From: Paramacrobiotus metropolitanus
Lineage: Eukaryota > Tardigrada > Eutardigrada > Parachela > Macrobiotidae
Assembly: GCF_019649055.1 (NCBI RefSeq)
Contig: NW_026570287.1
Coordinates: 558,001 to 622,000 of the forward strand
Direction of reading: 5' to 3'
DNA length: 64,000 bases
Positions 36,601 to 46,248 of the stretch are shown piece by piece; positions within the stretch are counted from its first letter, which is position 1; the number at the start of each line of letters is the position of its first letter. The position numbers and the translations under genes are program-made. The notes under the pieces were generated by a model. That model saw only the letters and a program-made list of their open reading frames with translations, searched no databases and was not told the origin of the DNA.

Positions 36601-39600
36601 AACTTGTTGACTCCCAAAACATTATCTGCAAACAGATAAAGTAATAACCAACCTGCACCAAATAAACTCACACCCGCTCACTAAATAAACCTAGCTAATT
36701 TTTGTGTTAAAACTGCGCACAGTTCACCCATAATTAAATCAATTATGTATTAGTACAGAATATCTCCAGTCAACTCATCAAACACAAATAACAACCGAAA
36801 GCAACATCGTTCGATGTTGAGCAGATTTCAGACAGAATCAGCCTATGAAATCACATCACAGACCTGCTCAGAATGACTGTTTTGGATGAAAATGAATGCT
36901 CTCCACAAAAATGCTCTCCCCAAACATGATTTTACATGAGACGTACAAACAGGTCGTTCTACAATTTATCCTGCATGAACACAGGAAAAACAAAAGCTCC
37001 GCTAATCGGCTTCATAAATAGCTGAGCTGTTGATTAGCCTTGAGAAACAGAAACCTAGCTGTTGACTGCTTCTCTGAATACTGCTCACGTCAATATCAAG
37101 CTGATGGTAACAGCCATAATTATGCCATTCCAACCACGAAATTTATTCAACTCAAAAAGTTACTTACTCCGACTAATAAGAATCCGGTCAAAAAGATTTT
37201 ATGTATACTGTAAACCGGTTTAACAATACAAATTATAAATTTGGAGCTGGAAACTGACAGAGAAACCAACACCAACATTACAATGCCGCTCATGTCTCAT
37301 GGGAACAACCTGCACGCTAAAAATTTTAAACTGTAACTTAAAAATGCAAACAGCACTCACTGTACAGCCACTTAAAAATCCAATTTCAATTAGAAGTTTC
37401 CACCAGCGGCGACTCGGGACGGCAGTGGTACAATGGAAAGCAGGACCGATGTAAGCGTACCTTGCATATACTGCACTTTTGTCGCGCGGAGCTGCGGCGA
37501 CAATACTTGCAGCATCCTCGACTGCATTGCTCAGGAAAGTGAACACTATCATATCGTGAACTCAAACGAGAAATTTTCGCTGTTTTTGCCGATTTGTCGA
37601 CTTCAGACGAATGATCTGCAAACAGATCATATACCACCCAACCTGCTTCTGACTTAGGTGTACACTAAAAAAATTGAATAATTTTCGAAGAAAGCTGTAA
37701 CAATCACCATGTACCAGGTCCCTTATGTATTAGTACAGAAAACCGTTCAGTCAACTGAGTCAACATGACCAACACACATAACAAGTCAACAACCGACCGA
37801 AACCAACGTTTCGGTGTCGAGCAGAACTCAAATTATGAAATCAAATCACAGACCCGCTCAGAATAACTGCTAAGCTGCCTTCGATAAAAATAATTACGAG
37901 AAAGTTAGCTCAAGCTTTTTTCTATCCACAAAACACAAAAAGCGCCTTCACTATCACTAACGCTGAATGCAAAGCAACAAATTCATCATTTTCCGAAACA
38001 TGTCCCAATATTTTTAAATTTAATAAAATCTATTAAATTTTAGAAAACGTAAAATCTTCTAGGTTTTTAGTACCTTATCGTGCATAACTTCGGTTTCAAA
38101 CTATGAGCATGAAGTAAACCGAAAGCGAGAAACAGTCGAACTACTGCTACAGCAATTGGCAAAAGGGCACATTTTCAAAAAATCGTAAACGAACCACCGA
38201 AGATCAATTTTCAACCCACCTTTAGCACCTCGTTTTTTCGCGCTTTTTAGTCTAGTGCTTTTCCGCGTGGTTCCATGTCCGTCAACGTCATCGGGATCAT
38301 CCGAATCTAAAACATATGATAAGCATGTACCGAAGAAAAACTGCTCACAGTCAGCTAATTCCACCACATCAATACACACAGTCTAAATTAATATCAATTA
38401 CCTTCATCAGGCGGTTGCTCGTAATCGGAATCAGCCGTTCCATCACCATCGACGCCGTCGAAACCGAGAGCCGGTTCCTCGAGTTCTATAAATAAAAATA
38501 CATTGTAAAAACCCTCATGCTAAAAGCGCATAAACTAATGTATTCGTTAAAACTGCAAAACAGGCGGACAGTCGGACCTTCATTTTTGGCCATGCAAGGG
38601 GAGATTCCGGAAGCCGTGACCATCATAGGCTCCATTTCAAAATGCCTCGAAGGCAAGGATGTCGGTAGCGTAAACATAGAAGTGAGATCCATAACGGGGT
38701 GGCTCGACGTACAGATGACCGTTGCATTGACGGCAGATGTGGCATCCGTGGAAGGCAGTATATCACTGAAACATCAAAATTGTTCTTCCAAGACAGAAAT
38801 TTAATTTGTTCAATTTTTCCATTAGAACACCATTCAGAAACCGACCAGTACGGGGAAACAACAATATATCCACAACAAACAAAGTAACTTGAAAAAATGC
38901 ACGTTTGCGTGCAGTGGCAAACCGGAGTGCATCAACTTGTGTGAGTCTATGAGTGGGAGATATGATTTTATTTTTAAATAAATGATTAATGAGGCATAAA
39001 AAATTGCCTAATTATAAATTACAGATTACTTTAAATTATGTATACCGTAAATCAGGTGACAAAAAATAAATAGCCCTAAATTAAATGATAAAATAATTCA
39101 AATTTTCGATAATGCAAAATAACAGAAGAACGTGAACCGAACATTCTAAACTATTAACTGTTCAAGTTGTACCTAATCTTCTCCGCCTCTGCAGAAATGC
39201 CTTCGTCCGCAGGCAAATTTGTCTGCATACACGTTTCCCCATAATCTGCTTCGCACTTATTTCCATCCACCTTTCCATTTCCTACATCATCTCCATCCGC
39301 TTTGGCCTCATCCGTCCCGTCCTGAAAGACCCCTGCATGATCAAGCAGCTTCATGAGATCATCGCCATCCGCCAGATACTGTCGCCCGATGATGGTTTCT
39401 ACAAATGAGGAGCTCACAGGATTCTCGTCAACGTACACTGTCGGAATCAACAAGGAACCGCTTTGGCCGTTACACACGCAATCCTCGGCGCGGATGCGAA
39501 TGCTTTTGCTCAACTTTGGAAAACCTCCCCGGAGATCAAGTTGGTAGAAGAGGATAATCTCCGCGGAATGATCGATGGCTTTGCGCCATGAGGTCGGTGG

Positions 39601-39771
39601 AACCGATGAATCGATTCCGATGGATTCCACTAGCTTTTTGTATGACACACCGGGAACTGCAGTGTTTCGTAGTGATTTACGGACGCCACAGGCAGGCCCT
39701 ACACCATCAGGGCTGAAGAAAACGGAGTTTTTCTTCGGCCGTCCACGCCCGCGTTTGAATGGAAGAGACAT
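33381..39771 (-). CDS. N-module gene with five alternative 3'-terminal zinc-ribbon exons
   Basis: Constant part: exons 39173-39771, 38578-38765, 38402-38485, 38220-38306. ATG at 39771 gives MSLPFKRGRGRPKKN, an AT-hook-like basic start, then the N-module (PPTSWRKAIDHSAEIILFYQ, FPKLSKSIRIR, GRQYLADGDDLMKLLDHAGV), Ser/Thr-rich and acidic linkers, and a basic stretch RKSTRLKSAKKRG. The last constant donor (GTGGGT after 38220) leaves phase 1. Downstream lie five exons at 37386-37615, 36393-36625, 35658-35977, 34969-35153 and 33381-33601. Each is preceded by a good acceptor, opens in phase 1 and ends in a stop. None has an N-terminal partner of its own. I infer mutually exclusive last exons that change the DNA-binding ribbon; separate decayed tandem genes are the alternative. 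Donor at 38577 (GTCCGA) is weak. Confidence 0.75.
34969..35153 (-). CDS. Terminal exon T4: zinc ribbon type A
   Basis: 61 codons including stop, entered after CTTCTTAG in phase 1. Encodes VRFDGINHFPEPSTIGRC with the same C-x2-C-x8-C-x2-C-x5-C-x4-H spacing (CKECGSSSARNRCIKCKVRL, RCFPDFH). More diverged from T1 and T2 than these are from each other. Confidence 0.7.
35658..35977 (-). CDS. Terminal exon T3: zinc ribbon type B
   Basis: 106 codons including stop, entered after TTTTTGCAG in phase 1. A Ser/Thr-rich lead is followed by CFFCPSKINRRTTVLCVSC, CGEHYGAVCLQC: C-x2-C-x11-C-x2-C-x4-C-x2-H-x5-C-x2-C. This is the cysteine-rich domain pattern at the C-terminus of insect-type piggyBac transposases. 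An ATG lies in the upstream intron but its frame is explained by chance extension. Confidence 0.72.
36393..36625 (-). CDS. Terminal exon T2: zinc ribbon type A
   Basis: 77 codons including stop, entered after TTTGCAG in phase 1. Encodes LRYDSINHIPEHCSRGRC with C-x2-C-x8-C-x2-C-x5-C-x4-H (GRCRHCGRSSALQKCSKCNM, RACFPLYH). Near-paralogue of T1. Flanking intron sequence of T1 and T2 is also alike, so the duplication was larger than the exon. Confidence 0.72.
36895..37120 (-). pseudogene. Decayed copy of a type-B zinc-ribbon exon
   Basis: Aligns with exon T3 (35658-35977) over short shared blocks such as GCTCTCC..AAACATGATTTT and GAAACAGAAACCT.GCTGTTGACTGC, but with indels and lost cysteines. It sits between T1 and T2, where a type-B exon would be expected from the A-B order of the other pairs. 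Confidence 0.7.
37386..37615 (-). CDS. Terminal exon T1: zinc ribbon type A
   Basis: 76 codons including stop, entered after TTTGCAG. Encodes RYDSVHFPEQCSRG then C-x2-C-x8-C-x2-C-x5-C-x4-H (CKYCRRSSARQKCSICKVRLHRSCFPLYH). This spacing matches the C-terminal zinc ribbon of piggyBac-type transposase-derived proteins. No DDE catalytic domain is encoded nearby. Closest to T2. Confidence 0.72.
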
Positions 39772-39810
39772 GACGTCGGATTTTTTAGTCAGCACAGCAA
39801 GTGACTGCAA

Positions 39811-40281
39811 CGATCAACGCATCGAGATTCAAGTCTCCAAAATGCAGATGCTGTCACCTGTCAGCTTAATTTACCAAACCGATGGATGACAGGGCTTAAC
39901 GTTCTTTTCTTTGCCCAGAAAACGAGGATCGAAACAAAACTCAAACTACGACTTTCGGATAACTGGAAAAGAATTTGCAGGAAAACTGAATGAGTTTGGC
40001 ACGATTTGTGAAAACAAAAACACCACTGCAGTTTGCCGCAAACTTTTTTGCGCGGCAGGGTAAGCGCCAGCTATCGCCCCACCGCGCTTACCATCGACCC
40101 GCTACGCTTACTTCCTTATTACTTTTCTGGCGAGAAACAATAATTATAGAAATGGAAATGCCGATGCACTGGGCACTGGGCAGCAGAATAATGCGAATAC
40201 GTAAACTAAAATTATAAAAACGGTTCATCTATAAAATAGATTTTTGACAGTCAGATTACTCAATTTTCAAACAAAAAAAAG
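39811..40281. other. Upstream flank of the 39771 gene
   Basis: Presumed promoter region of the N-module/zinc-ribbon gene; nothing specific recognised. A T-run on the minus strand at about 40270-40281 follows the tRNA gene and could serve as its Pol III terminator. Confidence 0.4.
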
Positions 40282-40354
40282 TAGCAGATCGTGGTTTCGA
40301 TCCACGGACCTCTGAGTTATGAGCCCAGCGCGCTAACCTCTGCGCCAATCTGCT
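40282..40354 (-). tRNA. Initiator tRNA-Met (CAT)
   Basis: 73-nt cloverleaf on the minus strand. Acceptor stem AGCAGAT/ATCTGCT plus discriminator A; D stem GCGC/GCGC; anticodon loop CTCATAA with CAT; T stem CGTGG/CCACG. The A1-U72 pair and T loop ATCGAAA (A54, A60) mark it as the initiator rather than the elongator. The anticodon stem has G30.U40 in place of one of the usual three G-C pairs. Followed on its strand by a run of Ts typical of Pol III termination. No intron. Confidence 0.93.
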
Positions 40355-40439
40355 GAAAGTGTTGTTTTGCACACCATGCCAACAGATATCTATAGTCTAC
40401 ACCGGTAGAAACTTTGTTTGTTTTATTTGACAAATAATC

Positions 40440-40632
40440 CTATCTCCGCTTACAGCTTCTCTCCGCTGGCCTTCGAGACCTGTGGACCATTCGAACCAGA
40501 AGCGACCCGGCGAATACGAAACAGGTGAAACGCGAGTAACGGAGTTAGTAATGGGGACAGCAACACCGGCGGCGAATTTAAGCGAAATTGTTTTCGTTAC
40601 TCGACAGCCCATGTTTGTAGATGTTGCAGTCT
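40440..40632 (+). mobile_element. Retrotransposon pol tail, degraded second copy
   Basis: Matches the end of the remnant at 7560-8152: SPLAFETCGPF is legible, an internal deletion follows, then a GTATPAANLSEI-like stretch and the same terminal FVDV before a stop. Shares nucleotide blocks such as CCCATGTTTGTAGATGTTG. Too short to act. Confidence 0.65.
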
Positions 40633-41224
40633 AACTCGTTGTTCTTCCAGTTTCTGTTGGTTTAAGTGAAACTCTGATAAATTCGTTGCAGAGGAATTCA
40701 CTTAAAGTAATGAAAATCGTTCTCTTTCCGTAAGTTTTTTATGACTAGTCTACCGCTGTCTTGCCAATTCGATTCTGTACGAAGTGTTTAATCTGCCGAA
40801 AAAGGTCAACAATCACTGTACTGTAGCAACGTTTTAGAAATCTCGCAAGGACGTTATGATTTAGGAGTGAAAATAAAGTAAACCTGAAACCGTCTCAAAT
40901 CTGCTATAGGCGCACTGTATCTGGTAAAACAAGCAGTTTGGTTCTCTTTAATGTTAAGAACACTTCACACAAAGCTGCCGCTGGCCACATAAATCAAAAC
41001 CACAAACCAGTCAAAATTTGAAAAATTCAAAATAATCTGGTCATGAAATACTACCATTCCCGCAAAGCACTACAGCGGAATGTCCCCAAAACAAGCACAA
41101 ACTAACTATACGGTCAACAACTCATAACGTATCGGTATTTCTTTTTGGCATTTGCATTTTTTGTGACGCCCATACAACGTAATATATGACTGCACACCTT
41201 GATTTCAAAATAATATCCACAATT
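40633..41224. other. Intergenic, no gene seen
   Basis: Spacer downstream of acetyl-CoA synthetase. No coding signal seen. Confidence 0.55.
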
Positions 41225-44200
41225 TCAAGCATCTGCCGGTCGCAGTTTAAACAGAACATCCACCACGCCCGGTTCCGCTAGCGTCGATGTGTCGCCCAGA
41301 CTACGATCTCCCACTGCAATTTTTCTTAAAATCCGCCGCATAATTTTTCCCGACCTGGTTTTCGGCAGAGCGGGAGCATCTTGCAGGAAGTCCGGAACAG
41401 CAAATGCACCGATTTTATCTCGAACTGAATAATGTTACAAAGTTTAAGCATAAATTCACCCATCAGTCATCAGAACAGGATTAGTTTCAATTTTCTCGAT
41501 ACAACATAACTAACCTTTGTGCTTCAATTCACCGAGAACTTGAGGTGTGAAATTATATCCATCCTTCATCGTAACGAATCCATACGTACATTCGCCTTTG
41601 ATCTTATGCGGATGCGATACAACAGCGGCTTCCGCTACGCCTGGATGTTCAACTAGTGCAGACTCAATTTCCGCGGTACTTAAAAGATGCCCCGATACGT
41701 TGACCATATCGTCAATTCGTCCAGTTATCCAGTAGTATCCGTCAGCATCACGTTTAGCACCTTAAAAGAAAAGAAACCAATTACGTTAAAATATATTCTA
41801 GATATACGACTGGTATTAATTCCCGTGTAATTCTAACAATGGGTATAAAAAACAGTTGCTATAATAATTATAATAGGCTTGCTAATCAATTCACAAGAAC
41901 CCGTCATATTATTTACAATTTACAGTACATAGTCAGAATTTAAAATCATAATGTAACGGGGCTTACCATCTCCAGTGGTGTAGTATCCGGGAAATTTTCG
42001 AAAATACGTATCTTCATAGCGCTTGTGGTCGCCATACACCGTGCGCATAATTCCCGGCCATGGTCGTTTGAAAACAAGGTAACCTTCTGCATCGGGCTCT
42101 GTCAGCTCTTTGCCATTCTCATCGAGAATAGCCGGCACGACACCGAAGAAGGGCAGAGTAGCTGAACCGGGTTTGAGAGGCGTGGCACAGGGGAGCGGCG
42201 TTAGTACATGGCCTCCGGTTTCCGTCTGCCAGAACGTGTCCACGATCGGGCACCGTTCATCGCCAACGTATTTGTGATACCATAACCACGCTTCGGGGTT
42301 GATCGGCTCACCAACCGTGCCTAGGACCTTCAACGTGTGTCGATCGTATCTGGAAAACAAATTTGCTGTGTTAGCCACGACACCATACTTTTTCAAGTGT
42401 CGGTGACAAAGAGGAATGAACAATTATAATATTGCGTATACGGCAATATGTTGCAAAAACCGATGACGTGGATCGCATAATTAAATCAGAATCGACAGTC
42501 TTACTTCAACACCAACTCCTCGCCAAATTTCATAAGTGACCGGATAGCTGTAGGAGCGGTGTAGAATTTCGTCACACCGTACTTCTGAACAACTTCCCAA
42601 TAACGACCAGCGTGTGGATGCGTCGGGATACCTAAAAACCGATAATAATTCAAAAACGAAAGACAGAAATTACTGACCAATATTATGCGAATGACCTTCG
42701 AAAACGATTCCCGTGGCACCATTAAGAAGCGGTCCGTAAACGACATACGAATGACCAGTGATCCAGCCAGCATCAGCTGTGCACCAGTAAATATCGTCAT
42801 CGTGATAATCAAATACGCACCTAAATAAAAATTTAACAATGATTTCAGTATAATCAATCACTGCAAAAGGAAGTACGTTCTAAAACTTACTTGAACGTAA
42901 AAGCAGTATAAACCATGTAACCACCGGTGCTGTGCTGAACTCCCTTTGGTTTACCGGTTGAACCGGAAGTGTACAGCATAAATAACGGATCTTCGGCATC
43001 CATCCATACTGGTGGACAAATGTTCGAAACCTGTAATAAAACCATACAATGACAACACTGCCCTTCTGAAAATGCGGAACGCAGCATAGAATCGCACCTT
43101 GGCCACTTCTTCATGGTACCAAGAGTCCACACTGCTATCCCAACGCGTAACGAGTTCTTTATGATGAGTTTTTTTGCAGTAGGGATCAATGCGATCTAAT
43201 GGATCTCCCGCAGCATGTCCATTGCCATTCGCCAAGCCATTCGAGTGCTATGGTGGCACAATAAGTTTAGCGGATGATAAATGCTGCCTTCGGGGCGTGC
43301 ATACCTGGATGCATCCCATGTGCTTGATAATAATTTTTTTGGTTATTTTGTGTCCATGTGCCGCACACCGGTGACAAGCATCGTCCGCAATTTCTTTTAG
43401 ATCAATAAATTTATTGCCGCGCCAAACACCATCTGGTAAAGTAAAAATCCTCTCACTGAATCGCTAAATTTAATGCAGAAAAGTCTTACTCTATTTTATG
43501 GAAAACTTTATCTAGACCTATAAAAATATTTACCATACAACGCACTGTTACGCACGTGTTGTTGTATGCCTACTCGGTATGCAGTTGTATAATTATCCCA
43601 TGCATCTGCTTGTCTTGAAGTTTTCGGTACTGTGTACTCGCGGAGACTGTACAAAATTTGTCGTAGCTGATGCTTCGGTATTCTGAAGTATGATACTTCC
43701 AGCGAGGATTAATAAAAAAGGACTTTTTGACTAGTCAAACGGCTTTCGACTGGTATTCATCAACCCGGCGGCAATGTGAAAATGTCTTCGCGAAACTTGG
43801 CACACTGGTGTTAATTGCTGTTGCTCACGCATCCCCAGGTGAAAACAACTCCAGCTCCTGCGTTAGATAACGAGCAAAAGCATCATATGACTGCGGATCA
43901 TTTGCATCGCGCGTCAGATATTAACGATCCCCTATCGACCGCAGTATTACTCTCAAGATGTCGCATCCCGCCGCTAGAAAACTGTTCCTTAACCAGAATC
44001 AATCACAATCTCCTTGTTGAGACACTGGCTAAACTGATCGATTCTTCTGCTCTCATGTTGCTCACAAATTGCTGGATCAATAAGAAATTATTCAACCGGA
44101 AGCCGAAGACGCAAGCCGACAACGCGCAAATCTTCCAGCAACGAGTTATCTCAAGGTCTGTTTGCCCTGTTAATCAGACAGTTCCCATCTTCAGCGTATT

Positions 44201-45406
44201 GTGCAAAGAGGATGGACAAGATGGGAGCGGCCAGCAATTTGCGCGGATAAACAGCACTAACTGCCAAGGCATTCTCGAATGCTTACTGCATTGTACCGAC
44301 GAAACTGTTGCTAACTTGCGTACACATACTGACCCAAAAATCTGCGAAAAGCTAAGGAAAATACGTACCAATAAATAACAAAAAGACACGAACAAAAACT
44401 TAACATTTTGAAAAACTGCCAGACATGCGATATTTGTCTCTTTCATCAACCGCGGATAAAGGGAGTGAGTTCGTAGAAGTACAAGACCTTATGCTTGTTA
44501 CAATTTCAAAATAATGCAGATCTCTACGGTAGTGCAAAATGGTTGAATTCACGTAAAATTAATTTGTACCTGCTGTAATCAGTACACTGCAGTGGCCATC
44601 GAGCATGCGTTCCGCCAAAGATTCCGCGGAAAATCCGCCAAACACAACCGAGTGGACCAGCCCAATTCGTGCGCATGCCAGCATCGCAATGGGAAGCTCC
44701 AAGATCATTGGTAAGTAGATCGCCACACGATCACCCTTCTGCAGGTCAAATGATTTCAGGACATTGGCGAAGCGACACACTTCGTCCAGAAGCTCAGCAT
44801 AGGTGATGCGTCCTTCGTCCGATGGATTATTTCCCTCCCTAAAAAATCAAACTTCTTAATCTAATCAGCCCAGAAAATTCTACCCGATGTCCATGGCAGT
44901 CTCAAAGATTATTTTTTTATTATTATTGTTTTAATTTAATTGATTTTTCTCAAACTAGGAAAAAAATGTAATGCCCGAACATAAAACACAAAAAGAAACA
45001 ACAAAAACAAACCTGATCGGACATACCAAAAATACGCGACTTTATTCCCAAAACCCCTCTCCACGTTGCGATCCAGAGCATTGTAACAGATATTCGTTGT
45101 TGCTCCTTCCATGAATTTGATACTGATGGGTCCATTGCGTACATCGAAATTGGTCTTCGAATGGCCTGTTTTCGCGTGCGCCTGCTGGTCCTTGTAATGG
45201 TGTTCATCGAGGAAAGCATGGGTGGCGTCAATCTGATTCTTCCAGTAGAATTCCGATGCAATACGACGCCAGAATTCATTGGGATAGTTAACAGATTCCT
45301 CGTACATTCGCTGGTACTGCGTCATGTCCTTGACGTGAGCATCCATCTGCAGGTACGGCGGAGGATGGAACAGAGTTCCAGGCTCTTCTGCCTCAACAAG
45401 CGACAT
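41225..45406 (-). CDS. ACSS2: Acetyl-CoA synthetase, cytosolic type
   Basis: Ligates acetate to CoA using ATP. Ten minus-strand exons, all phase-consistent: 45027-45406, 44570-44838, 43305-43432, 43098-43247, 42891-43030, 42678-42820, 42505-42631, 41967-42349, 41515-41760, 41225-41424. The ATP/AMP-binding P-loop-like motif [12 protein letters not shown] is in exon 5; [10 protein letters not shown] (A5) in exon 8; [17 protein letters not shown] (A8 hinge) in exon 9; and [17 protein letters not shown] (A10, catalytic and acetylatable Lys) in exon 10. The start [10 protein letters not shown] has no mitochondrial presequence; the upstream in-frame extension lacks an ATG. Divergent from a small gene at 45692. 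Intron 2 may hold a plus-strand gene. Confidence 0.95.
43839..44378 (+). CDS. Possible nested cysteine-rich protein in an acetyl-CoA synthetase intron
   Basis: Open frame of about 180 codons on the strand opposite to acetyl-CoA synthetase, inside its 1.1-kb second intron. It may be an exon entered after CATCCCCAG at 43838, or may start at ATG 43887. The protein has cysteines spaced through its C-terminal half ([33 protein letters not shown]) and an NCSL and NST sequon, suggesting a secreted cystine-stabilised factor. I could not find a convincing upstream signal-peptide exon, and I do not recognise the family. Length and non-repetitive composition argue against chance. Confidence 0.45.
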   Translation: MKTTPAPALDNEQKHHMTADHLHRASDINDPLSTAVLLSRCRIPPLENCSLTRINHNLLVETLAKLIDSSALMLLTNCWINKKLFNRKPKTQADNAQIFQQRVISRSVCPVNQTVPIFSVLCKEDGQDGSGQQFARINSTNCQGILECLLHCTDETVANLRTHTDPKICEKLRKIRTNK

Positions 45407-45691
45407 GGTGGATGGCTGCGTAGAGTGATAACGGAGAAGTTTCCAGCAAACTAGCAGGCGCACTTAGCGAATGGCGCGACCGATATTACGAAGCGGATCC
45501 GTACATGTAGAACAACGAAAATTATATAAATATAATTTTCGTTGCATATCGATGGTTGCTACAATTTTTTTTAGATTCAGGCGTTGCTCAAGGGGATGAA
45601 AATGAGAAGCGATCACTGAAGATTTGTGCCAAAAAAAGAAAAATGCATGTGTGCGCGGTGGCAAGCCAGCTGATGCCAAGTGAATCAAAAT
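45407..45691. promoter_or_regulatory. Presumed bidirectional promoter
   Basis: 285-bp spacer between acetyl-CoA synthetase (-) and the small gene at 45692 (+). Includes a palindromic AATTATATAAATATAATT stretch at about 45520 that could act as a TATA-like element in either direction. Confidence 0.4.
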
Positions 45692-46045
45692 ATGCGTCAG
45701 CCATCACCACATAACCAAGTTGACCAATCAAACGACGCCGCCGCAGACAATGAGGCACCTTTGTACGGGATCGAAATCAATATGAACTTGACACCGAAAC
45801 AATCCGTCCAGAGTATCATTCAAAGTGTCAAAATGATATTTTCAATAGTTTTGGTACTTTTGGATGCTAAACTTTTGTGCTTTATCTCTATCATCTTGCT
45901 TTGTTAATAAACAGTTCAAAACATAGAAACCGGAAACAAATCTCCCACTTCCGGCGTCTTCCGCCCTGGAACGCAAATATCCTTAACCAACGAGTGTCGC
46001 CACATCAGCCGCACTCGAGCTGGCAGTTGTCGGGTATTTATGTGA
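45692..46045 (+). CDS. Small hypothetical protein, two exons
   Basis: Exon 1 (45692-45824) and exon 2 (45915-46045) join in phase 1 to give 87 residues: a polar start (MRQPSPHNQVDQ), then PLYGIEINMNLTPKQSV, and a second half TGNKSPTSGVFRPGTQISL. Without splicing the frame runs on to 45907 as a hydrophobic tail, which could instead be a tail anchor. No family recognised. It lies between acetyl-CoA synthetase and OS-9. Gene reality moderate. Confidence 0.4.
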
Positions 46046-46248
46046 TGCTTGACGTGCGCTGCTTTGATTTGGCCACAAAAAACTTCTGCAATAGCAAATT
46101 TTGTAGAAAATGAAAATTCCACACAAACTTGGCTTTACTTGTATTTAGTTTTACAACTTGTTTTGTTTTCCTTAAATTTTCTGTTTTACGTTTGTGCATG
46201 TGTGCGTATGGCGTTTTGAGGGAATTTTATTCGTGAGTACATCTGAAA

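Noticed and set aside
45464-45688. Minus-strand frame upstream of acetyl-CoA synthetase as a mitochondrial presequence
   Set aside because: No in-frame ATG links it to the acetyl-CoA synthetase start at 45406.
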